A stretch of DNA of 64,000 bases from Deltaproteobacteria bacterium (GTDB lineage: Bacteria; Myxococcota_A; Polyangia; Polyangiales; Polyangiaceae), in the NCBI GenBank assembly GCA_003235365.1, contig QJWJ01000519.1, positions 20,301 through 84,300 on the forward strand, given 5' to 3'. Below, one piece after another: positions 45,280 to 54,366 of the stretch. Numbering within the stretch: the stretch's first letter is position 1; each line of letters opens with the position of its first letter. Below the pieces are notes generated by a model. It saw nothing but the letters and a program-made list of their open reading frames with translations, was not told the origin of the DNA and did not search any database. Both the position numbers and the translations under genes were made by a program.

Positions 45280-46505
45280 ACGCTACGCGGTTGGACGCTG
45301 CGTGCATGTCGGGCGAACACCATGGAGAAGCTGGCGCCACCCAGAGCGACGCCGTCGACTTCGTCGGCGGTGGGCGACCGCAGCCGCACGCTGCCCCCGT
45401 GGCCCTGCGCCACTCCGCGCACGACTGCCAAACCCACACCCGCGCCGCCGAAGGAGCGCGTCACCGAGCCGTCGGCTTGGAAGAACGGCTCGAAGACGCG
45501 CGTCTTGACGTCTTCGGGCACGCCGGGACCGGAATCGGAAACGCGGATCTCGTACTGGACGTCCGAGTGCGGGCCGACGCGCACGTAAACCGTGCCGCCA
45601 CTCGGCGTGAATTTCGCCGCGTTGTCGATGAGCTGATCGAAAGCGCGCCCGAGCCGTTCGGGATCGCCGAGCCCGGGTAGCGGCCCCGGCGTCAGATCGA
45701 ACACGATGCGCAGTCCGCGCTCCTCGAACTCGCGGTACCAACGCGACATGATGCCCTGCGCCAACGTGCCCAGATCGTAGTCTTTGAACACGAAACGCAT
45801 GCGGTCGGTTTCGATCGCCGTCACGTCCAGCAGGTTGTCGATCAGCCCGCGGAGCCGAGCGGCACACTCGTCGATGGCCCGCAACGCCTTGGCCTGTTGA
45901 GGATTGAGCGGTCCGAGTTCCCCGTCGATCAGCAACCTCACGTAGCCGACGATCGGCGTCATCGGTGTCGACAGCTCGTGCGACACGTTGCGGTAGAACT
46001 CTTTGCGCGCCTGATCGAGCTGTACCAACCGCTCGTTGGCCTGCTGCAGCTGTTCCAGCTTCTCTTCGAGGTGGCCGACGATGCGTTGACTTTGTTTGCG
46101 CAGCGTCTCCTCGGCGCCACGCGAGTGCTCGACCTGCCCGCCGAGATAGCTGCGGATGGTGTCGGCAAAGGTGCGAGCATCGATCGGTTTCTCGATGAAC
46201 CCCGTGCACCCCACCGCCAGGCTCGTATCGCGGCTACCTTCGGCCGTAATCGCGACGATCGGTACCTTCGCCAGGCGGGCTTCCGAGCGCAATCGCAGGG
46301 TCACCTCGTACCCATCGAGCCCGGGGATGGCGATGTCTACCAGCACCAGATCCGGAGGATCCGCGACGGCCTTCTTGATTCCGTCCATGCCGTCGACGGC
46401 GTCGATGACCTCGAATCCGGCGGGCGTCAGAATCTTCTGCACCAACAGTCGGTTGGCGGGGTCATCCTCGATGTGAAGGATTTTCGGCATCGGTGGCGTC
46501 AGCAT
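45276..46505 (-). CDS. Hybrid response regulator / histidine kinase
   Basis: A 409-residue cytoplasmic signalling protein with an N-terminal receiver domain (about 8-122: Asp14/Asp15, phosphoacceptor Asp57, Lys106), a coiled-coil linker, a HisKA domain with NVSHELSTPMTP (His176) and a HATPase domain (DNAAKF, DSGPGVPE, FGGAGVGLAV). Its receiver-first order, with no sensory or membrane domain, means it takes input from another kinase. ATG at 46505 was used; a second ATG five codons later is equally possible. It overlaps the cysteine desulfurase start, an unusual pairing. Confidence 0.93.
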   Translation of the reverse strand: MLTPPMPKILHIEDDPANRLLVQKILTPAGFEVIDAVDGMDGIKKAVADPPDLVLVDIAIPGLDGYEVTLRLRSEARLAKVPIVAITAEGSRDTSLAVGCTGFIEKPIDARTFADTIRSYLGGQVEHSRGAEETLRKQSQRIVGHLEEKLEQLQQANERLVQLDQARKEFYRNVSHELSTPMTPIVGYVRLLIDGELGPLNPQQAKALRAIDECAARLRGLIDNLLDVTAIETDRMRFVFKDYDLGTLAQGIMSRWYREFEERGLRIVFDLTPGPLPGLGDPERLGRAFDQLIDNAAKFTPSGGTVYVRVGPHSDVQYEIRVSDSGPGVPEDVKTRVFEPFFQADGSVTRSFGGAGVGLAVVRGVAQGHGGSVRLRSPTADEVDGVALGGASFSMVFARHARSVQPRSV

Positions 46506-46817
46506 CGACGATCAGTGCGACCGCGGCAAGCGCCTCGAATGCCCTGAACCCGTCACCGCTAGCCCGCCGTCGCACAACGGCGCTACCCAATCGCGGCCAA
46601 GGGCTGATCTGCGCGGCAATCCAGTGACAACGGACTAGGCCCGGTGACCCCCGGGGATCCCGTTGCGCGTCGATCTGGTTCGACCAGGGTGTTGGCAGGT
46701 GCCGCCAAAGCCGGCCATCATTGCCGAGGGAAGAAATTTCTGTGGCCTACTCGCGGTAGATTCGATGGATGAACTCGGCCAGCGGCGGGTCACGGTCTTA
46801 GGAAGGAAAACGTGTTG
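46506..46817. other. Divergent intergenic region
   Basis: A 312-nt gap between the kinase gene and the Asp/Thr-rich lipoprotein gene. The bases just before the latter contain GGAAGGAAAA (46801-46810), a good ribosome-binding site. No clear promoter, dyad or small coding region was found. Confidence 0.45.
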
Positions 46818-47588
46818 ATGAAGGCTTGGAAAACTTGGCTTGTGATGGGGGTTGGTTTGGTTGGCGGTGCGGCGTGCACGCTGACCGTCTCGGATGGCGA
46901 TCCCGATGGCGTCGACGAGGACGACATCGGCTTGGACGACCAGAAGGGGTTCGATTCGGACGGGTTCGACGACGAGACCGACACCGACGAGATGGCCACC
47001 GATGACACGGGCACCGACGACGCCACCGACGAGATGGCCACCGACGACACGGGCACCGATGTCGACAGCGGCGCTACCGACGACACCGCGACGGACGACA
47101 CGGTCACCGACGAGATGGCCACCGACGACACCACCGACGACATGACCACCGACGATGCGCCGATGGACGACGCTGGCACCGGTGAAACGTGCGAGTTGGT
47201 CCCGGCCAACACCTGCGAGACCTGCATGGCGACGGATTGCACCGAGGCCTACACGGCCTGCGGCTGCGACGAGGAGTGCGCTGCCGGCCTGGCCACCATG
47301 CTGTCCTGCTATCAGGGCAAGGGCTACAACACCGACAACCCGCCCATCGAGTGCGCCGAGTTCGACGACTGCCGTGCACCGGCGGTGGCTACCGAGGGCT
47401 CGCTCCTGCACACGCTGGTGATGTGCATCGAGGCCGACACGATGATGGCGAACATGGAATTCGATCGTCTCGAGGGAGACGGAACGTGCACCAAGTCGTG
47501 CACGGGGATCTTCTCGATGACGGCGTACCTGGACGAAAATGGCATGTGCGACGCTGGTGAGCTGGCGGGCGACGCCGGCGCCCCCTGA
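46818..47588 (+). CDS. Asp/Thr-repeat lipoprotein
   Basis: A 256-residue exported lipoprotein: signal peptide with lipobox GGAAC (Cys20), then about 95 residues of Asp/Thr/Gly/Met low-complexity sequence in which EMATDD units recur, then a Cys-rich folded domain (about 125-250; about 14 cysteines, for example CETCMATDCTEAYTACGCDEEC). At nucleotide level GACGAGATGGCCACCGA occurs three times (46986, 47028, 47109). The acidic stalk may bind calcium or hold the Cys-rich domain away from the membrane. Such lipoproteins are typical of myxobacteria. ATG at 46818 is preferred to a GTG at 46812. Confidence 0.8.
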   Translation: MKAWKTWLVMGVGLVGGAACTLTVSDGDPDGVDEDDIGLDDQKGFDSDGFDDETDTDEMATDDTGTDDATDEMATDDTGTDVDSGATDDTATDDTVTDEMATDDTTDDMTTDDAPMDDAGTGETCELVPANTCETCMATDCTEAYTACGCDEECAAGLATMLSCYQGKGYNTDNPPIECAEFDDCRAPAVATEGSLLHTLVMCIEADTMMANMEFDRLEGDGTCTKSCTGIFSMTAYLDENGMCDAGELAGDAGAP

Positions 47589-47640
47589 CGCGCCTCAGGC
47601 CGCTGGCGTCCGACGCTGGCTCGCAGATGGCCTGGCGAAA

Positions 47641-47672
47641 GCGCCGCGACGGGTTTCGACTCGCCGCGGCGC
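47641..47672. terminator. GC-rich hairpin between convergent genes
   Basis: GCGCCGCG (47641-47648) and CGCGGCGC (47665-47672) form a perfect 8-bp stem around a 16-nt loop, in the 150-nt gap between the lipoprotein gene and the converging DUF72 gene. Short T runs flank it on each strand. Probably terminates both genes. Confidence 0.5.
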
Positions 47673-47738
47673 GCGCCGTTTGTGACCGCACGGAACCCGA
47701 ATGTTACGGGGCCGTCTGCCCGGGGCGAGCCCGACGGC

Positions 47739-48389
47739 TCAAAGCCCGATGGCTTTTTTGAACCGCTTGCCGTCTGCGAACATGTCCACGTTCGTGAAGA
47801 CGTAGTGAACGCGCTCGTGGGTTGCGGACTTGGCGAGCTCGGCAAGGCGCTCGATGGCAGGATCCTCGTAGCGAGACTTGTGCCCCGCCGGACCCGGCAG
47901 CCGGTAGTACGCGACGCGGCGCTCGGAGAGGCCCTGGAGCAATGGATCGCGTGCGGCGATCGTGTCCGTCTCTTCGGCGAGGCTGTCGGCTTCGTCGGGT
48001 GCCCACTGCGACCCGGCTTCGAACACGATGGTGGCGTAGCGCGAGCGGACTTCCTTCAGGAACTCCTTGAGGGCCGACTTGTTGGCTCGCGAACAAGGAA
48101 AATCGGTCGGGGCGACGAACACTGCCAACTTGGCTTCGAGCTGGTCGGCGACCCCGCTGAGGGTTTCCAGGGACTTGCCCACGACGTCGCCGGAACGAAA
48201 GTTCTCTTGCCCTACCTCTCGGGGGCCGACCAGGCCAAACTCGAAGCCCGCCGGGGCCTCTCGTCGCCAGCGCCGGATCGTGCCGGGACCGGGTACCGCG
48301 CGATGGGTCTCCTGAACTTCGACGAAGTCGTACTCCTTGAAGTAACGCGTCGCCGGAACTGCAAACCCTGCACAACCAACCGTGATCAT
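47739..48389 (-). CDS. DUF72 (YecE-like) protein
   Basis: A 216-residue member of the DUF72 family, whose members have a TIM-barrel-like fold and unknown function. Typical strings are ITVGCAGFAVPATRYF at the start, FEFGLVGPREV, LAVFVAPTDFP, TIVFEAGSQWAP, RRVAYYRLPG and VHYVFTNVDM. It is about 30-50 residues shorter than the E. coli relative. It is preceded by a possible extended -10 promoter (TGTGATACT on the minus strand, at about 48402-48410). Confidence 0.88.
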   Translation of the reverse strand: MITVGCAGFAVPATRYFKEYDFVEVQETHRAVPGPGTIRRWRREAPAGFEFGLVGPREVGQENFRSGDVVGKSLETLSGVADQLEAKLAVFVAPTDFPCSRANKSALKEFLKEVRSRYATIVFEAGSQWAPDEADSLAEETDTIAARDPLLQGLSERRVAYYRLPGPAGHKSRYEDPAIERLAELAKSATHERVHYVFTNVDMFADGKRFKKAIGL

Positions 48390-48777
48390 TTTCGCAAAGA
48401 CAGTATCACAAGGGATTTGACGGGAAAGAACCTACCCTGGCGCCCATTCCGTGCGGCGAGTCGGCTGTGAGACCGAGGCGTTCTGGATTTCGCCACCGAC
48501 GCAATGCGTCGGGAACGGGCAAGCGGGTTTGGCGGACTCCCGTGCTAGAGCCGCCCCTCGTCGAGGAGGGGACCCGCAGGGTAGCAGAAGCCGCCCCTGA
48601 CACCACCCTCAAATCGGCCCGTGGCACGCCACTCGGGTCGACGCTCCGCTTCGGTTGCGAGACTAACCAGCCCGATACGGGACGGGGCCCCAGGGCCATT
48701 CCGAGAAGTGACGGGGCCGGTGCGGGTTCCGGCGCACCGGCTCCGCCGTCCGAGGGGGTCCCCGTTGGGTCCGCGGC
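48390..48777. other. Intergenic region between leuS and the DUF72 gene
   Basis: A 388-nt gap on the minus-strand side. A possible promoter for the DUF72 gene lies at about 48402-48430. A short dyad CCCCTC/GAGGGG around 48553-48571 could stall RNA polymerase after leuS. No coding region is convincing; open frames here are GC artefacts. Confidence 0.45.
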
Positions 48778-51432
48778 TCACTTCACGATGAGGTTCAGGA
48801 TCCGCCCCGGCACGAAGATCACCTTCACCACTCGCTTGCCGTCCACGTAGCCCTGAACCTTCTCGTCGGCGAGCGCCGCGTCGCGGGCATCGCCCTCACT
48901 GGCTGCCGCTGGCAGCACGACCTTGGAGCGTACCTTGCCGTTGATCTGCACCGGCATCTCCACCACGTCGTCCACGCACAGCGACTCGTCCCAGCTGGGC
49001 CACGGCTGGGTGGCGATCGACGGTGGCCCGCCGATCTTTTCCCACAACTCCTCGCAGACGTGCGGCGCGAACGGCGACAGGACCAGCAGCAAGTCGCGGA
49101 TCGCGGCGCGCGGCGGACTGTCGAGCGTGGCCAGGTGATTGACGAAGATCATCATCTGGCTGATCGCCGTGTTCATTCGCAGCTCGTCGATGTCACCGGT
49201 CACCTTCTTGACCGTGCGGTGCTGCAGCTTCGCCGTCTCGGGGCTGGGCTCGGCTTCGGACAGCGGGCGCCTGGCGACGCCCCACAACTTCTCCAGGAAG
49301 TTGCGCACCCCGACGATCCCCGACGTTTGCCACGGCTTGGTGCGCTCGAGCGGGCCCATGAACATCTCGTACAAGCGCAGGGAGTCTGCTCCGTGCTCGC
49401 GCACGACGTCGTCGGGGTTGATGACGTTGCCCCGCGCCTTGCTCATCTTCTCGTTGATGACCTCGAGCTCGACGTCGTATTCGGGGTGATGGGGTTTACC
49501 GTCGCGGAAGACTGCGCCTTTGCCGATCACTCGCTGTTCGACGCGCAAGCCCGTCGAGACTTCGACCCACTCGCCCTTCTGCTCGCCGGGCTTGACCTGG
49601 TCGGAACCCACGGCGTGAGCGCGCACGACCTTGCCGTCGCCGTCGACCACCGCCAAGAAGCGGTACGACTGGCCCAAGATCATGCCCTGATGGACCAGCT
49701 TGAGGAACGGCTCGGGGTGCTTGACGACGCCCGCGTCGTACAGCGCCTTGTGCCAGAAACGCGCGTACAGCAAGTGCAGCACGGCGTGCTCGGCGCCGCC
49801 GACGTACAAGTCGACGGGCATCCAATCGTCGTAGGCCTGCCGACTGAAGATCTCGTCGTCGTTGTGCGGGTCGAGGTACCGCAGGTAGTACCAACACGAG
49901 CCGGCCCATTGCGGCATGGTGTTCGTCTCGCGCGCGAACCACTTGCCGTCCTTCTGGAAGAAGCGCCAGTCCAGCGCCTTGGCGAGCGGCCCCTGAGGAT
50001 CGCCCGTCGGCGCGTAGTCTTCCAGCTCGGGCAGCAGCAGCGGTAGCTCCGATCGTTCGACGGCGATCGGGCGGCTGTAGTCGATGGTGAACTCGGCGCC
50101 TTGACGCGGATCGCCGTCGGTCTGAACCGGGAAGTAGATCGGGATGGGTTCGCCCCAGTAGCGTTGACGGCTGAATACCCAGTCGCGCAGCTTGTAGTTC
50201 ACGTGGCGTTTGCCGATGCCCTGCTGCTCCAGGTGTTCGATCACTTGGGTCTTGAACTCGGCGGTGGGCAGGCCATCGAATTTGCCCGAGCGCACCGCGA
50301 TGCCCGGCTCGGTGTACGCCTCGTCCAGGGAGTCGTGCAGCTTACCGTCGGGGCTGACCACCTCGACGATGGGCAGCTCGAAGGCCTTGGCGAACTCGAA
50401 GTCACGGCTGTCGTGGGCCGGTACCGCCATGATCGCACCCGTGCCGTAGCCGCCCAGCACGTAGTCGGCGGTGTAGATCGGGATGGGTTTGCCGGTCAGC
50501 GGATTGATCGCGTTGGCGCCCAGCGCCACGCCGGTCTTGATCTTGCTGACCGCGGTGCGCTCCATGTCGCTCTTGCGGGCTGCTTCCGCGGCGTACTTTT
50601 CGACCGCGGCCCGCTGCTCGGCGCAGCTCAACGACAACGTCAGCGGGTGGTCGGGGGCGATCACCATGTAGGTCGCGCCGAACAACGTGTCCGGTCGCGT
50701 CGTGAACACCGTCAGCTTCTCGTCGCGGCCCTCGAGCGCGAAGTGCACTTCGGCGCCTTCGCTGCGGCCGATCCAGTCGCGCTGCTTGAGCTTGGTTTCG
50801 GGCCAATCCAGCGGTTCGAGCTCTTCCGCCAAGCGATCGGCGTAGGCAGTGATCTTCAGCTGCCACTGACGCAGCGGTTGGCGTACCACCGGGTGCCCTC
50901 CCCGCTCACTGAGGCCGTCGATGACCTCTTCGTTGGCCAGCACGGTGCCCAGCGCTGGGCACCAGTTGACGGGCACTTCGCTCTGAAACGCCAGACCCGT
51001 CTCGAACAGCTGGAGAAAGATCCACTGCGTCCAGCGCACGTACTTGGGATCGGTCGTGTCGACCTGTCGCGACCAGTCGTAGGAGAATCCCAAGCTCTGC
51101 AGCTGCCGGCGAAAGGTCGCCACATTCTGCTCGGTCGTGACGCGCGGGTGCGTGCCGGTGTTGATGGCGTGCTGCTCGGCGGGTAAACCGAATGCGTCCC
51201 AGCCCATCGGGTGCAGGACGTCGAAGCCCTGCATGCGCTTGGCTCGCGCCACGATGTCGGTAGCCGTGTAGCCCTCGGGGTGACCCACGTGCAGCCCCGA
51301 GCCCGACGGATAGGGAAACATGTCGAGCACGTAGAGCTTCGGTCGGCCGGGACGTCGCTCGGTCGCAAAGGTGTCGTGCTCTTGCCAGTACTTCTGCCAG
51401 CGGGGCTCGATGCTGGAGTGGTCGAATGCCAT
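48778..51432 (-). CDS. leuS: Leucine--tRNA ligase
   Basis: Charges tRNA-Leu, 884 residues, the normal bacterial LeuRS length. ATP-binding signatures: HVGH in FPYPSGSGLHVGHPEGY (about 50-66) and KMSKA in INEKMSKARGNV (about 620). The editing domain is visible (FTTRPDTLFGATYMVIAPDHPL). The frame is open for a further 96 codons upstream, but the conserved start MAFDHSSIEPRW, with a purine-rich site before it, marks the real beginning. Confidence 0.98.
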   Translation of the reverse strand: MAFDHSSIEPRWQKYWQEHDTFATERRPGRPKLYVLDMFPYPSGSGLHVGHPEGYTATDIVARAKRMQGFDVLHPMGWDAFGLPAEQHAINTGTHPRVTTEQNVATFRRQLQSLGFSYDWSRQVDTTDPKYVRWTQWIFLQLFETGLAFQSEVPVNWCPALGTVLANEEVIDGLSERGGHPVVRQPLRQWQLKITAYADRLAEELEPLDWPETKLKQRDWIGRSEGAEVHFALEGRDEKLTVFTTRPDTLFGATYMVIAPDHPLTLSLSCAEQRAAVEKYAAEAARKSDMERTAVSKIKTGVALGANAINPLTGKPIPIYTADYVLGGYGTGAIMAVPAHDSRDFEFAKAFELPIVEVVSPDGKLHDSLDEAYTEPGIAVRSGKFDGLPTAEFKTQVIEHLEQQGIGKRHVNYKLRDWVFSRQRYWGEPIPIYFPVQTDGDPRQGAEFTIDYSRPIAVERSELPLLLPELEDYAPTGDPQGPLAKALDWRFFQKDGKWFARETNTMPQWAGSCWYYLRYLDPHNDDEIFSRQAYDDWMPVDLYVGGAEHAVLHLLYARFWHKALYDAGVVKHPEPFLKLVHQGMILGQSYRFLAVVDGDGKVVRAHAVGSDQVKPGEQKGEWVEVSTGLRVEQRVIGKGAVFRDGKPHHPEYDVELEVINEKMSKARGNVINPDDVVREHGADSLRLYEMFMGPLERTKPWQTSGIVGVRNFLEKLWGVARRPLSEAEPSPETAKLQHRTVKKVTGDIDELRMNTAISQMMIFVNHLATLDSPPRAAIRDLLLVLSPFAPHVCEELWEKIGGPPSIATQPWPSWDESLCVDDVVEMPVQINGKVRSKVVLPAAASEGDARDAALADEKVQGYVDGKRVVKVIFVPGRILNLIVK

Positions 51433-51813
51433 GGGGCTGCCTTTACCAAAACTCGCTGGGCCACACCAACCCAGAGCAGATCGGCCATCAACCGGCTCGG
51501 TGGTGTTTTCGTGGTCCGCAGGGTGATCTGGGGCAGCGGCGATGGATGTCCAGATCCGAGTCCTGGGGCGCCGCGTTCGGACCGGGACCCACGGAGGGTC
51601 GACAAGCCGCCCGACAATCGTGCTTGCCCATCGGCTTCTCGAATTGGCGCGCGGCGCTGGGTGACGGACCGAGTGACGGGTGACTGATGACGCCCCGGGC
51701 CACTCCCCCACACAAAACAACAGGGACGTGACTGGGCTCGCTGCCTCGGGTCGCTCCGCGAAACTGGCGGCGAAACAGTCGAGAGCGTGAGGGCCTGGGC
51801 GGCGGCAGTCGCT
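51433..51813. other. Intergenic region upstream of leuS
   Basis: A 381-nt gap between leuS and the upstream RNase H-like gene on the minus strand. An in-frame extension of leuS runs through 288 nt of it without a stop but is Arg/Pro-rich and unconserved. I see no T-box leader, which would be unexpected in this group, and no obvious promoter. Confidence 0.45.
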
Positions 51814-53145
51814 TCAGCGGCGTTGCAGTTTGCGCAAGAGTCGCTGACGGCGTTTGTCGATGGCCAGCTCCGATTCGGACAGGCCGCGTTCGAGCAAAGC
51901 CAGAGCCTTGTCGGGTCGCTTGATGACGTGCTCGTACAACTTGGCGAGCTGCAGCCGCAGTTTGGGATCGTCCAGTTCCGCGTCGGCGCTTTCCAGATCT
52001 CCCAAAGCGGCGAGGCGATCGCCTCGCGCGGCGTGAATTTGGGCTCGCAAGTGCAAGGCTTGGGCGCCCGCGCCTCCGCCGAGGGCCGTTTCGGTAGCGT
52101 CCATGGCCTCGCTCAGCGCTCCGGCGCGTTTGAAGGCGTGGGCCAAGCCGAGCAGATCCTGGGCGTCGAGGGCCGGCAGCGGTTCGCCGTAGAGCGCGAC
52201 CAGGGCGCCCATCGAGATCACGTCCCAGTAGTTGTGCTCGATCACCGCCGACAGGGGTTCCACGTCGCCGGAGCGCAGGTAGTGGGTGTAGCGCGAGGCC
52301 ACTTCGGCGCCCTCGACGTCGCCTTCTCGTTCGAAGCCGAGCACCTGGCTTTCGAGGTGTTTGAGGTTGCAGCGTTGCAGCCGATACCGGTGCACGCGCC
52401 GACTGACGTGGAGCAAGTCGAGGTGTGGCAAGCGTCGCACCCCGGGCAAGCCGTTCATCACGAAGCGCGTCTCGATCAGCGGCCAATCGAAGGATTTGCC
52501 GTTGAACGTGATCAGCACGGCGCTGTCGTCGATGCGCTGCCCCAGCAGGTGCAGCAAGGCCGGTTCTTGTTCGGGCCCTTCGAGCAAGAGCTGTTCGACG
52601 ACCCACCCGGAGGGCGACGATTCACTGGCGGCTTCGAAGCGACACAGCCCGACCAAGAACGCGTAGGTGCCCGCGCCGCCGCCCAAACCCGTGGTTTCGG
52701 TGTCGAGCAACAGCGCGCCCTCGAAGCGGCAGTCGGCCAGCGATGGATCGAGCGCGAGCAGCGACAGCACGCGCGTGTCGATGGCGCCGACTTCGGTGAC
52801 CGAGACGCGTCCGACGTGGGTCGACGGTGCCAGGCGCCGCGACCGTACCCAGCACTGGCCGAGCGGGTTGTCGTGCCGCGAGAAACCGAGATCCTCGAAG
52901 TCGATCTGCGGCTTCTCCGGGCGCCGCGTGGCGACGGGCTTGCCGAGCAGCTCGTTCATTCTCTGCCGCAGCTCGGCGAGGGTTTGCTCTTTGGGATGGG
53001 CAGGTCGATCTGCCGCGGAATCGACCGGGGGCTCGGCAGCGGTATCCGCAGCGGAACCAGCAGCGCCCGCGCCGAGCTCGTTTGGCCGGGTCGGCGCCGC
53101 CCCGGCGCGCTGCTTGAGCCGCGCGAGGTGGCGCTTGAGGTTCAC
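51814..53145 (-). CDS. Ribonuclease H-like exonuclease-domain protein (YprB type) with TPR-like tail
   Basis: A 443-residue protein of the RNase_H_2/YprB group. After a disordered N-terminus of about 75 residues, the DnaQ-fold 3'-5' exonuclease domain begins with LLLDTETTGLGGGAG (metal ligands DxE, about 145) and continues with LITFNGKSFDWPLIETRF and a C-terminal EHNYWDVISM holding further acidic residues. The last 120 residues are helical repeats (LGLAHAFKRAGALSEAMDA). The family is thought to degrade or process nucleic acids; the substrate is unknown. Its start overlaps the beta-propeller gene's stop by 4 nt. Confidence 0.85.
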   Translation of the reverse strand: MNLKRHLARLKQRAGAAPTRPNELGAGAAGSAADTAAEPPVDSAADRPAHPKEQTLAELRQRMNELLGKPVATRRPEKPQIDFEDLGFSRHDNPLGQCWVRSRRLAPSTHVGRVSVTEVGAIDTRVLSLLALDPSLADCRFEGALLLDTETTGLGGGAGTYAFLVGLCRFEAASESSPSGWVVEQLLLEGPEQEPALLHLLGQRIDDSAVLITFNGKSFDWPLIETRFVMNGLPGVRRLPHLDLLHVSRRVHRYRLQRCNLKHLESQVLGFEREGDVEGAEVASRYTHYLRSGDVEPLSAVIEHNYWDVISMGALVALYGEPLPALDAQDLLGLAHAFKRAGALSEAMDATETALGGGAGAQALHLRAQIHAARGDRLAALGDLESADAELDDPKLRLQLAKLYEHVIKRPDKALALLERGLSESELAIDKRRQRLLRKLQRR

Positions 53146-54191
53146 CGGCCGCTCCCGAACCCGATCGCGGCAAGCTCGCCGTCACCGCCGGCGACCAGGA
53201 CCTGGCCGCGCGCTTCGTCGTAGACGGGCTGCAGCAGCGCCGCCTCACTGACCCGGCACTGGCCGACGATCCCCTCCGTGGAGAGGACAGTCAGTCGTCC
53301 GTCGGCCCCGCCCACGAAGACCAGCGACTGCGACGCGCTGATCGCGCTGGGCCGCACGCCGTCGGCGTGAACGCGGCGGACGCGCTTGCCGCTCTTCAGC
53401 GTCAGCCACTGCAGCTCCCCGTTGCCGTAAAGGACCACGACCTGCGGCTCTTTGCCGCCGCGAGTGAGCGCGGCGTGGACGACGTTCTGGCGTTGCCAAC
53501 GCGACTTGCCGCCGCGTTCGACGACGTCGAGGGTCGAGCCGTCGAGGATCAGAGCAACGCCGCCGGCCGCGTCGAGCAGCTGTGGGCGGTCCTTGTCGGG
53601 CAGCGGCCATTGGGCGCTGAAGTACGGCGTGCGGATGCGGTGAAGCGTGCCGCCGTCGGTCAGGATCCACACCGCGCCTTCTTCGTCCATGCGCAGCGGG
53701 GAGATCACGTTGCCGCCCAGCGGCATGCTCCAGATCAGTCCCGCCTTCGACGACAGCGCATACAACCCCCTACCGCGGGTGAGGAAGAAGATCCCCCGCG
53801 TCGGGTCGACCACACTGTGATCCGGCTTTCTTGGCGCGGTGAACACCCAGTGGGGGGTGCCGTCTTCGGCGAGGGAGTACACCTTCGGTGCGGAGCTGGC
53901 GGCGACGAAGTGATCGGCGGCGTCGACGAACACGCCGGTGAGGAGCGTGCCCTCGACCGTGTAGCTCCAGGAGAAGGCTCCGGACGCATGCAGCGCGTGC
54001 AGGTAGCCTTCGTGAGTTGCCACGGCCACCTCGCCGTGGCTGCTGACAGCGGGTGAATGGCTCAGGGGCGCCCCGGCGTGAAATCGCCACTTGCGGTATA
54101 GATCGCCGGTGCAGATGGGCTGAGCCAGCGCGGCGTTCGACGCGCACGCGGCACTCAGTGCCAGCAGCGCGAGCCTCACGGGACGGAACAT
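53142..54191 (-). CDS. Exported beta-propeller (PQQ-like repeat) protein
   Basis: A 349-residue secreted protein: a signal peptide ending ASNAALAQ is followed by about seven WD/PQQ-like blade repeats (for example AVATHEGYLHALHASGAFSWSY, YALSSKAGLIWSMPLGG, VGGADGRLTVLSTEGIV). Such propellers are usually scaffolds of the periplasm or outer membrane, including BamB-like proteins, but the sequence lacks clear BamB lipobox features. It is translationally coupled to the RNase H-like gene and divergent from coaE. Confidence 0.82.
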   Translation of the reverse strand: MFRPVRLALLALSAACASNAALAQPICTGDLYRKWRFHAGAPLSHSPAVSSHGEVAVATHEGYLHALHASGAFSWSYTVEGTLLTGVFVDAADHFVAASSAPKVYSLAEDGTPHWVFTAPRKPDHSVVDPTRGIFFLTRGRGLYALSSKAGLIWSMPLGGNVISPLRMDEEGAVWILTDGGTLHRIRTPYFSAQWPLPDKDRPQLLDAAGGVALILDGSTLDVVERGGKSRWQRQNVVHAALTRGGKEPQVVVLYGNGELQWLTLKSGKRVRRVHADGVRPSAISASQSLVFVGGADGRLTVLSTEGIVGQCRVSEAALLQPVYDEARGQVLVAGGDGELAAIGFGSGR

Positions 54192-54366
54192 GCGCCGGGA
54201 GTGTCACGCTGGTCCAGCGGAGGCAAGTGTGCCGAAACGCTGGACCGGGCCGGCAGGGTGGCTCGACCGCCGCGTCCCCGTGGGAAGCCGGCGCGGCAAG
54301 ACGGATTTCCTCAGGAAAGTCGGCTTTGCCGAATCGGTTCGGTGGTACATGCTGCGGTCGGAGCAA

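Noticed and set aside
51433..51720. A 96-codon N-terminal extension of leuS
   Set aside because: Arg/Pro-rich and unlike any LeuRS N-terminus; the conserved start is at 51432.
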